A stretch of 64,000 bases of DNA from Mesorhizobium sp. GbtcB19. Its GTDB lineage: Bacteria; Pseudomonadota; Alphaproteobacteria; Rhizobiales; Rhizobiaceae. Location of the stretch: NCBI RefSeq assembly GCF_019091085.1, contig NZ_JAGXJY010000006.1, positions 186,001 through 250,000 on the forward strand, in the 5' to 3' direction. Below are positions 1-10,762 of the stretch, one piece after another. The stretch's first letter is position 1; every line of letters begins with the position of its first letter. Made by a program: the position numbers and the translations under genes. The notes beneath the pieces were generated by a model. That model was not told the origin of the DNA and did no database searches. It worked only from the letters and a program-made list of their open reading frames with translations.

Positions 1-91
1 CCTGGAGGATTTCGGCATCCTCGGCCCGTGCCGCCGAAACCGCGCCGGCCAACGCCAGACCTGTGATGGAAATGGATCGCGTCGCGCGCAT
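1..91 (-). CDS. N-terminus of an unidentified exported protein (partial)
   Basis: Only the first 30 codons lie in the window; the gene runs off the left edge. The start ATG (complement of 89-91) is preceded by a clear AGGAGG ribosome site about 5 bases upstream. The peptide begins MRATRSISITGLALAGAV and then reads SAARAEDAEI: a short basic N-terminus, a hydrophobic core and an Ala-rich cleavage region, which is a typical Sec signal peptide with a likely cut after ARA. The mature sequence is too short to assign a family. It lies upstream of, and in the same orientation as nothing else complete, since the IalB gene reads toward it from the right on the same strand. Confidence 0.6.
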   Translation of the reverse strand, partial: MRATRSISITGLALAGAVSAARAEDAEILQ

Positions 92-163
92 TTGAGCCTC
101 CTGGCAGCCAAACGCGCATTCGCCACCGACCTCAGCGTCGGGAGCGGCGCATGGGCAAGAAGA

Positions 164-703
164 TCAAGGTAGGGCGGCGAAGCCTTCCGCAAAGCCCTTG
201 AGATCGACAGGGATGCCGATGCCTTCTTCCGGCGTCTGGAAGACGATGAAGGTGGCCGACGTGCCGCTCTTCAGCGTGTCGAGCAGCGGCTTTTCGAGGA
301 TCACCTCGGCATAGCAGCCGTCCTGGAAGCAGCGTACGAAATAGGCGCGGCCGATATCCTTGCCGTCGACATTGAGGCCAAGGCCGTTGGGCAGGAGCAC
401 GCCGAGCGGCGCCAGCACGCGCAGGATCTCGGCCTTGTTGTCGGCGGTGCGCAGCACCACGACCGAAAGGCCCATTTCAGGGCGATCCTCGGCGACGACG
501 TTCTGCATCATCACGCATTGCTCGGAGGTCGCGCCCGCCGGCGTGTCGCAGATGATCGACCACGCGCCATGCGTCGACTTGACTGTGCCGCTGGGCGGCG
601 TGGCATTGTTCGGCGAGGCGGCGGCGCCAACGGCTACGCCGACACCGAGCAAGGCGACGGCAAGGACGACCTTCGCCAGGGTTCTCGAAAGCCAGGAAGT
701 CAT
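164..703 (-). CDS. Invasion-associated locus B (IalB) family periplasmic protein
   Basis: A protein of about 179 residues with a signal peptide or membrane anchor (TSWLSRTLAKVVLAVALLG) and an Ala-rich junction. The exported domain contains the tryptophan-cysteine pattern typical of the IalB family (HGAWSIICDTP, then EQCVMMQ, then VRCFQDGCYAEV), with conserved paired cysteines. Family members are exported proteins first described in Bartonella erythrocyte invasion and are common in non-pathogenic rhizobia, so a role in invasion should not be read into it. The start at 703 is preferred over an upstream in-frame start at 724 because GGAG lies at the right distance before this ATG. It is divergent from the coxB gene. 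Confidence 0.8.
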   Translation of the reverse strand: MTSWLSRTLAKVVLAVALLGVGVAVGAAASPNNATPPSGTVKSTHGAWSIICDTPAGATSEQCVMMQNVVAEDRPEMGLSVVVLRTADNKAEILRVLAPLGVLLPNGLGLNVDGKDIGRAYFVRCFQDGCYAEVILEKPLLDTLKSGTSATFIVFQTPEEGIGIPVDLKGFAEGFAALP

Positions 704-1031
704 GACGGCTCCATTGCGAATCACGGCACTTTAAGCCGCGCCGGGGCCAAGTAAAGGACGAGACCGTCGCCGGCCCGCCCCGATACCGGCAATTGCGTGC
801 TTTTCCAAAGCAAATTCGCCCGAATTGCGACCATTGCGCAGATCACGTGGCGGGTGCCGAACATGGCCTTCGGCTTGCGCGCAAAAATGCCGCACGGTTT
901 CCTCCGCTCCTTTCTTGCGGAGGGAAATAGAGTATGGTTTGAACCACCCAAGGGACAGACCGGGATTCCCAATTCCGGCATCGTCCGTTATTGGTGCGAC
1001 CAGATCGCGGGAAGTGGGAGACGAGAGGGCG
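704..1031. promoter_or_regulatory. Divergent upstream region between the IalB gene and coxB, with a hairpin
   Basis: This 328-base stretch has no convincing gene. An inverted repeat, CCTCCGC at 901-907 against GCGGAGG at 917-923 with further T/A pairing outside it (about 898-926), lies roughly 105 bases upstream of the coxB start. It could be a regulator site or a leader hairpin for the oxidase operon. No clear sigma-70 promoter hexamers were recognised. Confidence 0.4.
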
Positions 1032-1916
1032 ATGAGGAAATTCCTGGCAAGCGCTAAATTCTTGGCAGGTACGGCAGCTTCGGCCGTGCTCTTCTCCAGT
1101 GTGGCGGCCCGTGCCGACCAGCCGAAAGAATGGGAGATGACCTTCCAGGCTCCGGCGACCGACATGATGCGGCAGATCGAGCGGTTCGGGAACTACACCA
1201 TGTGGTTCATCGTCCCGATCACCATCCTGGTGCTGGTGCTTCTGCTGGTCTGCATCATGCGCTTCCGCGCCAGCGTCAACCCGGTGCCGTCCAAGACCAG
1301 CCACAACACGCTGATCGAAGTGATCTGGACGGTCGGGCCGGTGATCGTGCTCTTGCTCATCGCCATTCCCTCCTTCCAGTTGCTCACCGCGCAGTACACG
1401 CCGCCGGAAGAAGCCAAGCTCACCGTCAAGGCAACCGGCAACCAGTGGAACTGGGATTACGAATACCAGGTCGACAAGACCTTCTCCTTCAACTCGGCGA
1501 TTCTCCAGGATTCCGACCGCGCCAAGGCCGGCAAGGAAGACCGTGGCCTCTATCCGCGGCTGCTCGCGGTCGACAACGAGCTGGTCGTGCCGGTCAACAC
1601 CATGACCCGCGTGCTGATCACCGCCACCGATGTCATCCATTCCTTCGCCATGCCGTCCTTCGGCATCAAGATGGACGCGGTGCCGGGCCGCACCAACGAG
1701 ACCTGGTTCAAGGCGGAGAAGGAAGGCCTTTACTATGGCCAGTGCTCGCAGCTCTGCGGCAAGGACCATGCCTTCATGCCGATCGCGATCCGCGTCGTCT
1801 CCGAGGCGCAGTTCAAGACCTGGCTGGCGACGGCCAAGACCGACGTGCCTGGCGCCAACAAGGCGCTGATGGCCGAGGTCGATGGTACCAACAAGGTAGC
1901 GGCCGCCGGCAACTGA
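1032..1916 (+). CDS. coxB: Cytochrome c oxidase subunit II (ctaC)
   Basis: Subunit II of the aa3-type oxidase accepts electrons from cytochrome c at the CuA centre on the periplasmic side. The 294-residue product has a signal sequence (MRKFLASAKFLAGTAASAVL), two membrane helices (about residues 45-70 and 90-115) and a cupredoxin domain. The CuA ligands are visible near residue 240 in CSQLCGKDHAFMPI (C-x3-C-x3-H-x2-M), with the upstream His in the DVIHSF motif. The aromatic stretch NQWNWDYEY is the electron-entry region. The ATG at 1032 has a GAGAGGG ribosome site; the longer open frame from 825 has no signal sequence at its start. It is the first gene of the cox operon. Confidence 0.96.
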   Translation: MRKFLASAKFLAGTAASAVLFSSVAARADQPKEWEMTFQAPATDMMRQIERFGNYTMWFIVPITILVLVLLLVCIMRFRASVNPVPSKTSHNTLIEVIWTVGPVIVLLLIAIPSFQLLTAQYTPPEEAKLTVKATGNQWNWDYEYQVDKTFSFNSAILQDSDRAKAGKEDRGLYPRLLAVDNELVVPVNTMTRVLITATDVIHSFAMPSFGIKMDAVPGRTNETWFKAEKEGLYYGQCSQLCGKDHAFMPIAIRVVSEAQFKTWLATAKTDVPGANKALMAEVDGTNKVAAAGN

Positions 1917-1939
1917 TGCCGCGGGTTAGCAAGATTTAG

Positions 1940-3607
<1,668 letters not shown>

Positions 3608-3626
3608 GCGGCCGCCTGAAATACGG

Positions 3627-3648
3627 GACCGCCGGCCTGCCGGCGGTC
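3627..3648 (+). terminator. GC hairpin between coxA and ctaB
   Basis: An inverted repeat of GACCGCCG pairing with CGGCGGTC around a six-base loop follows the coxA stop. There is no clean T-run, so partial termination or protection of the 3' end of the coxA message are both possible. It may set the ratio of structural subunits to assembly factors. Confidence 0.4.
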
Positions 3649-3680
3649 TTGGCCAACGGAATAATGGACTTTAAGTACGC

Positions 3681-4625
3681 ATGGCCCTTGCCGACGACGG
3701 ATTGATGAAGGACGCGGGCTTTCGCATATCGGAAGCGACAGCGGGCGATTACTTCGCCCTGCTGAAGCCGCGCGTCATGTCGCTGGTCGTCTTCACCGCC
3801 TTTGTCGGCCTGGTCGCGGCGCCCGTCGCCATCAACCCGCTGATCGCGATGGTCGCCATCCTGGCAATCGCCATAGGAGCCGGCGCCTCTGGCGCGCTCA
3901 ACATGTGGTACGACGCCGATATCGATGCGGTGATGACCAGGACGGCATCCCGCCCGGTGCCGGCCGGCCGTGTCACGCCAGGCGAGGCGCTGACCTTCGG
4001 CCTGGTGCTGTCGGCGCTTTCGGTGATGACGCTCGGCGTCTTGGTCAACTGGCTGTCGGCATCGCTGCTTGCCTTCACCATCTTCTTCTATGCCGTCATC
4101 TACACGATGTGGCTGAAGCGCTGGACGCCGCAGAACATCGTCATCGGCGGTGCGGCTGGCGCTTTCCCGCCGGTGATCGGCTGGGCCGCGGTGACCGGGT
4201 CGGTCAGCCTCGAAAGCGTGATCCTGTTCCTGATCATCTTCCTGTGGACGCCGCCGCATTTCTGGGCGCTGGCGCTGTTCAAATCCGACGACTATGCGCG
4301 GGCCGGCATCCCGATGATGCCGAACGTCGCCGGCCAGGCGTCGACCCGCAGGCAGATCTTCGCCTATGCGCTGATCCTGGCGCCGGTCGGCGTGCTGCCC
4401 TGGGCGCTTGGCTACAGCACGGCCGGCTATGGCGTCGTCTCGGCGGTCCTCGGCCTTGGCTTCGTCTGGTATGCCTGGAAGGTGCTGGGCATGCGCGACG
4501 ACGACCGCGCCATGAAGCCGGCCAAGGCGTTGTTTGCCTACTCGCTGCTTTATCTCTTCGCCATTTTCGCCGCTTTCCTCGTCGACTGCGTGGTCGCACG
4601 CGCCCTCATGATGGGGGGCGCATGA
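3681..4625 (+). CDS. ctaB: Protohaem IX farnesyltransferase (haem O synthase)
   Basis: CtaB transfers a farnesyl group to protohaem IX to make haem O, the precursor of haem A for the oxidase. The 314-residue membrane protein has the UbiA-superfamily aspartate-rich site [15 protein letters not shown] followed by SRPVPAGRV, and the second conserved segment [12 protein letters not shown], with about eight or nine helices. It belongs to the cox operon; its TGA overlaps the ATG of the next small gene (ATGA), suggesting translational coupling. Start at 3681 gives [13 protein letters not shown]; the ATG at 3705 is an alternative. Confidence 0.95.
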   Translation: MALADDGLMKDAGFRISEATAGDYFALLKPRVMSLVVFTAFVGLVAAPVAINPLIAMVAILAIAIGAGASGALNMWYDADIDAVMTRTASRPVPAGRVTPGEALTFGLVLSALSVMTLGVLVNWLSASLLAFTIFFYAVIYTMWLKRWTPQNIVIGGAAGAFPPVIGWAAVTGSVSLESVILFLIIFLWTPPHFWALALFKSDDYARAGIPMMPNVAGQASTRRQIFAYALILAPVGVLPWALGYSTAGYGVVSAVLGLGFVWYAWKVLGMRDDDRAMKPAKALFAYSLLYLFAIFAAFLVDCVVARALMMGGA

Positions 4626-4813
4626 TCGTGGCCGACAAGAAGCTCGAACTGGTCACCTTGACCGAACGCCAGCGGAAGGCGCGCCGCAACCGTTCTGTGG
4701 CCATCGGCATTGCGCTGGCGGCTTTGGTCATCATCTTCTACGTCGTCACCATCGTGCGCTTCGGCCACCACGGCGCCAGCATCACCGGCTCCGGCCTGCT
4801 GGGAGGCGGCTGA
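4622..4813 (+). CDS. Small single-helix membrane protein of the cox operon (CoxF-like)
   Basis: A 63-residue protein: a charged cytoplasmic N-terminus ([20 protein letters not shown]), then a basic RRNR stretch and one hydrophobic helix ([23 protein letters not shown]), ending in a Gly-rich tail. Similar tiny proteins between ctaB and ctaG in alphaproteobacteria are often labelled CoxF; their role is not established but the position implies oxidase assembly. Its start overlaps the ctaB stop by 4 bases and its stop overlaps the ctaG start (TGATG), so it is embedded in a coupled translation unit. Confidence 0.85.
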   Translation: MIVADKKLELVTLTERQRKARRNRSVAIGIALAALVIIFYVVTIVRFGHHGASITGSGLLGGG

Positions 4814-5442
4814 TGAGCGGCGAGTTGAGCAAGCCCCGCAAGGTCAACAATGGCATCGTTGCCGCCGTCTGCCTTGCCTTCTTCACCGGCATGGTCGGCA
4901 TGGCCTATGCGGCGGTGCCGCTCTACAAGATGTTCTGCCAGGTCACCGGCTATGGCGGCACCACGCAGCGTGCCGAAAAGCAATATGCCGGCCGCGTGCT
5001 CGACCGCGACATCACCATCCGCTTCGATGCCAACACCAACGGCATTCCGTGGCAGTTCGAACCGGTCGCCCGCTCGGTGACGATCAAGATCGGCGCGACG
5101 GCGCAGGCGCATTACAGCGCCACCAACAAGTTCGACCGCGCCATCACCGGCCGCGCCTCGTTCAACGTGCAGCCTGAAATGGCCGGCGCCTATTTCAACA
5201 AGGTGGAGTGCTTCTGCTTCACCGACACGACGCTCAAGCCCGGCGAGACGCTGGACATGCCGGTCGTGTTCTATGTCGATCCGGACATCGTCAACGTGCC
5301 GGAACTCAAGGACTTGAAGACCATCACTCTGTCCTACACGATGTTCCCGGTCGAAAAGAAACAGCCGGTCGCCTCGTCCACGCCGGCCGCCGGCAGCAGC
5401 ACCAACAAAGTTTCCGATACCGAAGCAAGCCTCGGGGGTTGA
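4813..5442 (+). CDS. ctaG: Cytochrome c oxidase assembly protein CtaG (Cox11 family)
   Basis: CtaG/Cox11 delivers copper to the CuB site of subunit I. The 209-residue protein has a short cytoplasmic tail, one membrane helix ([20 protein letters not shown]) and a periplasmic immunoglobulin-like domain. The copper-binding CFCF motif is present in [16 protein letters not shown], and [15 protein letters not shown] carries the conserved Cys just after the helix. It lies between ctaB and ctaE in the usual alphaproteobacterial order. Confidence 0.95.
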   Translation: MSGELSKPRKVNNGIVAAVCLAFFTGMVGMAYAAVPLYKMFCQVTGYGGTTQRAEKQYAGRVLDRDITIRFDANTNGIPWQFEPVARSVTIKIGATAQAHYSATNKFDRAITGRASFNVQPEMAGAYFNKVECFCFTDTTLKPGETLDMPVVFYVDPDIVNVPELKDLKTITLSYTMFPVEKKQPVASSTPAAGSSTNKVSDTEASLGG

Positions 5443-5443
5443 T

Positions 5444-6331
5444 ATGGCAGACGCGCACGCAAAACCACAACACGACTACCACCTCGTCAACCCGAGCCCC
5501 TGGCCGTTTCTGGGCTCGATCGGCGCGCTGATCACCGCCATCGGCGGCGTCTGCCTGATGCGGTATCTTGATCCCAAACTTGGCCCATTTCCGATCTTCG
5601 GCCACAACATCGCCAATCCATGGCTGTTCTTCATCGGCCTGATCATCGTGCTCTACACGATGTTCGCCTGGTGGTCGGACACCATCAAGGAAGCGCATGA
5701 GGGCCACCACACGCGCGTCGTGTCGCTGCACCTGCGCTACGGCATGATCATGTTCATCGCCTCCGAGGTGATGTTCTTCGTCGCCTGGTTCTGGGCCTTC
5801 TTCGACGCCAGCCTGTTCCCCAGCGAGGCGAATCAGTATGCCCGCACCGCCTTCACCGGCGGCGTCTGGCCGCCGAAGGGCCTCGAGGTCCTCGACCCCT
5901 TCCACCTGCCGCTCTACAACACCATCATCCTTTTGCTGTCGGGCACGACGGTGACCTGGGCGCACCATGCGCTGCTGCATGGCGACCGCAAGGGCCTGAT
6001 CAACGGCCTGGTGCTGACCGTCGGCCTCGGCATGCTCTTCACCATGGTGCAGGCCTACGAGTACATGCACGCCCCGTTCGCGTTCAAGGACTCGATCTAT
6101 GGCGCCACCTTCTTCATGGCGACCGGCTTCCACGGGTTCCATGTCATCATCGGCACCATCTTCCTGCTCGTCTGCCTGATCCGCGCCTGGCGCGGCGACT
6201 TCACCCCGAAGCAGCATTTCGGCTTCGAGGCGGCCGCCTGGTACTGGCACTTCGTCGACGTGGTCTGGCTGTTCCTGTTCAGCGCGATCTACGTCTGGGC
6301 CTCGAATGGGGCGCTGATCGAAGGCCACTGA
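5444..6331 (+). CDS. coxC: Cytochrome c oxidase subunit III (ctaE)
   Basis: Subunit III has seven membrane helices and supports proton uptake and stability of the aa3 oxidase. The 295-residue product begins with the typical soluble [15 protein letters not shown] segment. It contains the [18 protein letters not shown] helix with the conserved Glu and ends with [16 protein letters not shown], the classical terminal signature. It begins two bases after the ctaG stop, and a strong terminator follows, so it closes the main cox transcript. Confidence 0.97.
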   Translation: MADAHAKPQHDYHLVNPSPWPFLGSIGALITAIGGVCLMRYLDPKLGPFPIFGHNIANPWLFFIGLIIVLYTMFAWWSDTIKEAHEGHHTRVVSLHLRYGMIMFIASEVMFFVAWFWAFFDASLFPSEANQYARTAFTGGVWPPKGLEVLDPFHLPLYNTIILLLSGTTVTWAHHALLHGDRKGLINGLVLTVGLGMLFTMVQAYEYMHAPFAFKDSIYGATFFMATGFHGFHVIIGTIFLLVCLIRAWRGDFTPKQHFGFEAAAWYWHFVDVVWLFLFSAIYVWASNGALIEGH

Positions 6332-6407
6332 TAAGAAGCAACTCCGGGAAGAGCGCGTCGCGATTTTTCCGGAATTTGCTTTCGGCACTTTTTCAGGAGT
6401 TTTTGAG

Positions 6408-6441
6408 GGCGGTCGCGGCAACGCGGCCGCCTTCTTCTTTT
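6408..6441 (+). terminator. Rho-independent terminator after coxC
   Basis: A ten-base-pair stem (6408-6417 pairing with 6422-6431, one G-T pair) is capped by a GCAA tetraloop and followed by TTCTTCTTTTC. This is the clearest intrinsic terminator in the window and marks the end of the coxB-coxC transcript. Confidence 0.8.
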
Positions 6442-6469
6442 CGGCGCAATGGCTGGCCATCGGTAAGCG

Positions 6470-6976
6470 ATGTGGGCGCGAACCCCTGTCGCCATATGTG
6501 CATGTCTCATCGCGACGACCCCTGTGTTGGAGCGTAACGCGCTCCATTGGCAGAAGGTCGATCTGGTGCGGGTCGAGAAATCGCAACGGCAATTGCAACT
6601 GATCGGCGCCGGCAAGGTGCTGCGCAGCTACGACATCGCGCTGGGCGGCGATCCCGTCGGCCAAAAGCACCGCGAAGGCGATCAGCGAACGCCGGAAGGG
6701 CGCTACGTGCTCGACTGGCGCAATCCCAACAGCGTCGCGCACAAGTCGATCCACATCTCCTATCCCAACGCCGACGATCTCGCCTCGGCAAGATCGCGCG
6801 GCGTCGATCCTGGCGGCTTCATCATGATCCATGGTCAGCCCAATGGCTTTGGGTGGGTGGGCCGGCTGCTTCAAATGGTCGACTGGACTGACGGCTGTAT
6901 TGCGGTTACGGACTCCGATATGGATGAAATCTGGACAATGGTGGCCGACGGCACACCGATCGAGATCATGCAATGA
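6470..6976 (+). CDS. L,D-transpeptidase-type (YkuD domain, YafK-like) protein
   Basis: A 168-residue protein with an N-terminal hydrophobic segment (RTPVAICACLIATTPV) and a YkuD catalytic domain. VDLVRVEKSQRQLQL starts the domain. FIMIHGQPNGFG supplies the His, and WTDGCIAVTDSDM holds the nucleophilic Cys in the DGCIAV context seen in YafK-like members. Such enzymes form 3-3 crosslinks in peptidoglycan, attach proteins to it or release them; which applies here cannot be told. It lies after the cox terminator and its stop touches a tiny reading frame leading into the DUF983 gene. The ribosome site is weak (GGTAAG). Confidence 0.85.
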   Translation: MWARTPVAICACLIATTPVLERNALHWQKVDLVRVEKSQRQLQLIGAGKVLRSYDIALGGDPVGQKHREGDQRTPEGRYVLDWRNPNSVAHKSIHISYPNADDLASARSRGVDPGGFIMIHGQPNGFGWVGRLLQMVDWTDGCIAVTDSDMDEIWTMVADGTPIEIMQ

Positions 6977-6993
6977 GCGAAGATTACCAATGA
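6973..6993 (+). other. Six-codon leader frame coupling the transpeptidase gene to the DUF983 gene
   Basis: ATG at 6973 overlaps the transpeptidase stop and reads MSEDYQ, stopping with a TGA at 6991-6993 that overlaps the DUF983 start ATG (6990). The first ten bases, ATGAGCGAAG, are repeated at 6990, so the leader looks like a 17-base tandem duplication of the DUF983 start. It may carry terminating ribosomes forward or be a neutral duplication. Confidence 0.45.
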
Positions 6994-7376
6994 GCGAAGA
7001 CAAGGCGATCTGGCCACCCATCGATCCCATTCCGGCCGGCCTGCACGGCCGCTGCCCGCGCTGCGGCGAAGGCAAGCTGTTCTCGGGTTTCCTGACCGTC
7101 GGCAAGCGCTGCTACAATTGCGGGCTCGACTATTCCTTCGCCGATGCCGGCGACGGACCGGCGGTGTTCGTCATCCTGATCATCGGCTTCCTCGTCGTCG
7201 GCCTCGCGCTCTGGATGGAGGTGACGTTCAGCCCGCCGCTCTGGCTGCACTTCATGTTGTGGATACCGCTGGCGCTGGTGCTCTGCCTGACGGCGCTGCG
7301 CCTGATCAAGGGCGTGCTGATCACCTTGCAATATTCGAAGAAAGCCTCCGAGGGCAGGCTGGACTCCAGCCAATGA
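6990..7376 (+). CDS. DUF983 family zinc-ribbon membrane protein
   Basis: A 128-residue protein with a zinc-ribbon-like N-terminus, HGRCPRCGEGKLF then KRCYNCGLDYSF (two C-x2-C pairs), followed by two membrane helices (PAVFVILIIGFLVVGLAL and LHFMLWIPLALVLCLTALRL). DUF983 genes sit between coxC and surf1 in many alphaproteobacteria, which implies an oxidase biogenesis role, but no biochemical function is established. Its stop overlaps the surf1 start (ATGA). Confidence 0.88.
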   Translation: MSEDKAIWPPIDPIPAGLHGRCPRCGEGKLFSGFLTVGKRCYNCGLDYSFADAGDGPAVFVILIIGFLVVGLALWMEVTFSPPLWLHFMLWIPLALVLCLTALRLIKGVLITLQYSKKASEGRLDSSQ

Positions 7377-8128
7377 CCGGGGCGGCCGGTTTGGTTGCCG
7401 GCCGTTCGCGGCCGCGCTCGGTGTTGCTGCTCAACCTCGGCCTTGTCCTGTTCGCCATCCTGATCGGACTCGGCACCTGGCAGGTCCAGCGCCTGCACTG
7501 GAAGGAAGACCTGCTCGCGACCATCGACAAGCGCACGCATTCAGCGCCCCTGTCGCTGGCCGATGTCGAGAGGCAATTCGCTGCCTCACAGGATGTCGAC
7601 TACACGCCGGTGACGGTGACCGGCATTTTCCTGCATCAGGGCGAGCGGCATTTCTTTTCGACCTGGGAAGGCGACAGCGGCTTCAACGTCTACACGCCCC
7701 TTCAGCTCGATGACGGCCGCTTCGTGCTCGTCAACCGCGGCTTTGTTCCCTACGACCTCAAGGATCCGGCCAAGCGCCCAAAGGGCGAGGTCGCCGGCAA
7801 GGTGACGGTGACCGGGCTCGCCCGCAATCCGTTGCCCGGAAAGCCGTCGATGATGCTTCCCGACAACGACGTCGCCAAGAACATCTTCTTCTGGAAGGAC
7901 CGCGACGTCATGGCGGCAACAGCCGGCCTGCCGGCCGGCGCGCCGCTGGTGCCGTTCTTCATCGATGCCGACAAGACGCCCAACCCCGGCGGCCTGCCGG
8001 TCGGTGGCGTCACCATCATCGATCTGCCGAACAATCATTTGCAATATGCCGTCACCTGGTACGGGCTCGCCGCGGCTCTCGCCGCCGTGCTGATCCTGAG
8101 ACTCCGCCGCCCGGCGAAAGAAGCGTGA
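7373..8128 (+). CDS. SURF1 family oxidase assembly protein
   Basis: SURF1 (Shy1) proteins help insert haem a into subunit I of cytochrome oxidase. The 251-residue product has the two-helix hairpin: SVLLLNLGLVLFAILIGLGTWQVQR near the N-terminus, and YAVTWYGLAAALAAVLILRLRR at the C-terminus. The periplasmic domain between them contains the family patterns VTGIFL, VLVNRGFVP and FFIDAD. The start at 7373 overlaps the DUF983 stop by four bases; a much longer in-frame extension to 7118 lies inside DUF983 and is not coding. Confidence 0.93.
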   Translation: MTGAAGLVAGRSRPRSVLLLNLGLVLFAILIGLGTWQVQRLHWKEDLLATIDKRTHSAPLSLADVERQFAASQDVDYTPVTVTGIFLHQGERHFFSTWEGDSGFNVYTPLQLDDGRFVLVNRGFVPYDLKDPAKRPKGEVAGKVTVTGLARNPLPGKPSMMLPDNDVAKNIFFWKDRDVMAATAGLPAGAPLVPFFIDADKTPNPGGLPVGGVTIIDLPNNHLQYAVTWYGLAAALAAVLILRLRRPAKEA

Positions 8129-8205
8129 GGCCGGCCGCTCTTGACAGGGCAGGGGTCGGCACCTCATTTCGCCACAGGATTTTCGACTGAACCGGCCTTG
8201 CATTC

Positions 8206-9210
8206 ATGATTGAGAAAAAGCCACCGCTCACGATCAGGCTCTGCCAGCCGCGCGGCTTCTGCGCCGGCGTCGACCGCGCCATCCAGATCGTTGTGCTGGC
8301 GCTGAAGAAATATGGCGCGCCGGTCTATGTCCGCCACGAGATCGTGCACAACCGCTACGTCGTCGAAGGGTTGCAGAGCCTGGGCGCCGTCTTCATCGAG
8401 GAACTGTCCGAGATCCCGCCCGAGCACCGCCAGTCGCCGGTGGTCTTTTCCGCGCATGGCGTGCCGAAATCGGTGCCGGCGGATGCCCAGGCGCGCAATC
8501 TCTTCTACCTCGACGCCACCTGCCCGCTCGTCTCCAAGGTGCACAAGCAGGCGATGCGCCACCAGCGGCTCGGCCGCCATGTGCTGCTGATCGGCCATGC
8601 CGGGCACCCGGAGGTGATCGGCACGATGGGCCAATTGCCGGAAGGCGCCGTGACCTTGATCGAGACCGAGGCCGACGCGGCGCGCTTTGAGCCGGTCGAC
8701 GCTTCGGCGCTCGGCTTCGTCACCCAGACGACGCTGTCGGTCGAGGACACCGCCGGCATCATCCGGGCGCTCGAGGAGCGGTTCCCACAGCTGCACGCGG
8801 CTGCGGCCGAATCGATCTGCTATGCCACCACCAACCGCCAGGAAGCGGTGAAGGAGACCGCCCCGGGCGCCGATTTGTTCCTCATCGTCGGCGCGCCCAA
8901 TTCGTCCAATTCGCGTCGTCTTGTCGAAGTGGCGGAGCGCGCCGGTGCCGCGATGTCGCTTCTCGTGCAGCGGGCCGCCGAAATTCCGTGGGATGAGATC
9001 GCCGGGATTTCGACGCTCGGCCTGTCGGCCGGCGCCTCGGCGCCGGAGATCATCGTCGACGAGATCATCGACGCCTTCCGGCAGCGTTTCGACGTCACCA
9101 TCGATCTGGCCGTCACGGCCACCGAAACGGAGGATTTTCCGGTGATGCGGGTGCTGCGCGATGTCGAACTGACGGCGGCCGACATGGCCTTCGTCAACGG
9201 AGCGGCGTGA
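8206..9210 (+). CDS. ispH: 4-Hydroxy-3-methylbut-2-enyl diphosphate reductase
   Basis: IspH (LytB) is the last enzyme of the MEP pathway and converts HMBPP to IPP and DMAPP using a 4Fe-4S cluster. In the 334-residue product the three cluster cysteines are visible in [26 protein letters not shown] and [13 protein letters not shown]; the catalytic Glu/His regions RHEIVHN and GHAGHPEV are intact. Length is normal. It is followed seven bases later by thrB, a gene order common in rhizobia. Confidence 0.96.
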   Translation: MIEKKPPLTIRLCQPRGFCAGVDRAIQIVVLALKKYGAPVYVRHEIVHNRYVVEGLQSLGAVFIEELSEIPPEHRQSPVVFSAHGVPKSVPADAQARNLFYLDATCPLVSKVHKQAMRHQRLGRHVLLIGHAGHPEVIGTMGQLPEGAVTLIETEADAARFEPVDASALGFVTQTTLSVEDTAGIIRALEERFPQLHAAAAESICYATTNRQEAVKETAPGADLFLIVGAPNSSNSRRLVEVAERAGAAMSLLVQRAAEIPWDEIAGISTLGLSAGASAPEIIVDEIIDAFRQRFDVTIDLAVTATETEDFPVMRVLRDVELTAADMAFVNGAA

Positions 9211-9216
9211 AGCCCG

Positions 9217-10179
9217 ATGGCCGTCTACACCGACGTCAACGAGAACGAACTCGGCGCGTTCCTGAAGGCCTATCCGGTCGGCGAGCTCTTGTCCTACAAG
9301 GGTATTGCCGAAGGCACCGAGAATTCCAACTTCCTCGTCCACGCCTCGACCGGCTCCTACATCCTGACGCTCTATGAGAAGCGCGTCGACAAGGCCGACC
9401 TGCCGTTCTTCCTCGGCTTGATGGGCCATCTCGCCAGGAAAGGCATTTCCTGCCCGCTGCCGGTCACCGCGCATGACGGCACCGTCATCGGCACGCTTGC
9501 CGGCCGGCCTGCCGTCATCATCACCTTCCTCGAGGGCCTGTCGCTCAGGCGGCCGACCGCCGCGCATTGCGCGGAAGTCGGCAAGGCGCTCGCCAGCCTG
9601 CATCTTGCCGGCCAGGATTTTCAGATGAGAAGGCCGAACGCGCTGGCGATCGACGGCTGGCGCAAGCTGTGGGACGCCTCGCGCGATCGCGCCAACGAGG
9701 TCGAGCCGGGCCTTGCGGCCGAGGTCGATGCCGATTTCGGCGATTTCGAGCGCAACTGGCCGGCCGGTCTGCCGCAGGGCATCATCCATGCCGATCTGTT
9801 CCCGGACAATGTGTTCTTTCTCGGCGAGAAGCTGTCCGGGCTGATCGACTTCTATTTCGCCTGCGACGACCTATACGCCTACGATGTCGCCACTTGCCTC
9901 AACGCCTGGTGCTTCGAGAAGGATTTTTCCTTCAACCTGACCAAGGGGGCGGCGCTGCTCGCCGGCTACCAGTCGGTACGGCCGCTCTCGGGCGATGAGA
10001 AGGCGGCGCTGCCGATGCTGGCGCGCGGCTCGGCGCTTCGCTTCATGCTGACCCGCCTCTATGACTGGCTGACCATCCCCGATGGCGGGCTGGTGATGAA
10101 GCGCGATCCGACCGAATATATCCGCCGCATGCGATTCCATCGCGCGATCAGATCGCCATCCGAATACGGGCTCAAATGA
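9217..10179 (+). CDS. thrB: Homoserine kinase (aminoglycoside-phosphotransferase-like ThrB)
   Basis: It phosphorylates homoserine in threonine synthesis; the partner thrC is at about 19.8-21.2 kb. The 320-residue protein is of the APH-fold homoserine kinase type rather than the GHMP type. Evidence is the N-terminal [15 protein letters not shown], the Brenner-type catalytic loop [13 protein letters not shown] and the metal-binding [10 protein letters not shown]. It overlaps rnhA by four bases (ATGA). Confidence 0.94.
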   Translation: MAVYTDVNENELGAFLKAYPVGELLSYKGIAEGTENSNFLVHASTGSYILTLYEKRVDKADLPFFLGLMGHLARKGISCPLPVTAHDGTVIGTLAGRPAVIITFLEGLSLRRPTAAHCAEVGKALASLHLAGQDFQMRRPNALAIDGWRKLWDASRDRANEVEPGLAAEVDADFGDFERNWPAGLPQGIIHADLFPDNVFFLGEKLSGLIDFYFACDDLYAYDVATCLNAWCFEKDFSFNLTKGAALLAGYQSVRPLSGDEKAALPMLARGSALRFMLTRLYDWLTIPDGGLVMKRDPTEYIRRMRFHRAIRSPSEYGLK

Positions 10180-10721
10180 CCAAGCAGGTTGAAATCTTCA
10201 CCGACGGCGCCTGCTCGGGCAATCCCGGGCCTGGCGGCTGGGGCGCCATCCTGCGCTTCAACGGCAAGACCAAGGAATTGTCGGGCGGCGAGGCCGAGAC
10301 GACCAACAACCGGATGGAACTGCTGGCGGCCATCTCGGCGCTGAACGCGCTGAAGGAGCCCTGCGCCGTCGAGCTGCACACCGACAGCAAATACGTCATG
10401 GACGGCATTTCCAAATGGATCCATGGCTGGAAGAAGAACGGCTGGAAGACCGCCGACAAGAAGCCGGTGAAGAACGGCGAGCTGTGGCAGGCGCTCGACG
10501 AGGCCAACAGGCGCCACAAGGTGACCTGGAATTGGGTCAAGGGCCATGCCGGCCACCCCGAGAACGAGCGCGCCGATGAGCTGGCGCGCGAAGGCATGGC
10601 GCCGTTCAAGAAGGGCTCTGCTCTCTCCACAGCGCCGAAGCCTGCGGCGGCGCCGAAGCCGGCCACGTCGGCAAGGCAGCCCGCCGCCCCAAGGGCACGT
10701 CGCTCAACCCAGAGCTATTGA
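10176..10721 (+). CDS. rnhA: Ribonuclease HI with an Ala/Pro-rich tail
   Basis: RNase HI degrades the RNA strand of RNA-DNA hybrids. The 181-residue product carries the catalytic D-E-D-D set: [38 protein letters not shown] and [12 protein letters not shown]. Residues after about 150 form a low-complexity Pro/Ala/Lys tail ([19 protein letters not shown]) beyond the usual 150-155-residue enzyme. It is translationally coupled to thrB. Confidence 0.96.
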   Translation: MTKQVEIFTDGACSGNPGPGGWGAILRFNGKTKELSGGEAETTNNRMELLAAISALNALKEPCAVELHTDSKYVMDGISKWIHGWKKNGWKTADKKPVKNGELWQALDEANRRHKVTWNWVKGHAGHPENERADELAREGMAPFKKGSALSTAPKPAAAPKPATSARQPAAPRARRSTQSY

Positions 10722-10762
10722 TTTCGGTGGCTGAGCCCGCGCTCTGACCGGAGAAGCGTATC

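Noticed and set aside
8141..8169. TTGACA at 8141-8146 as an ispH promoter
   Set aside because: The -35 is perfect but no acceptable -10 occurs at 16-18 bases, so the match may be chance.
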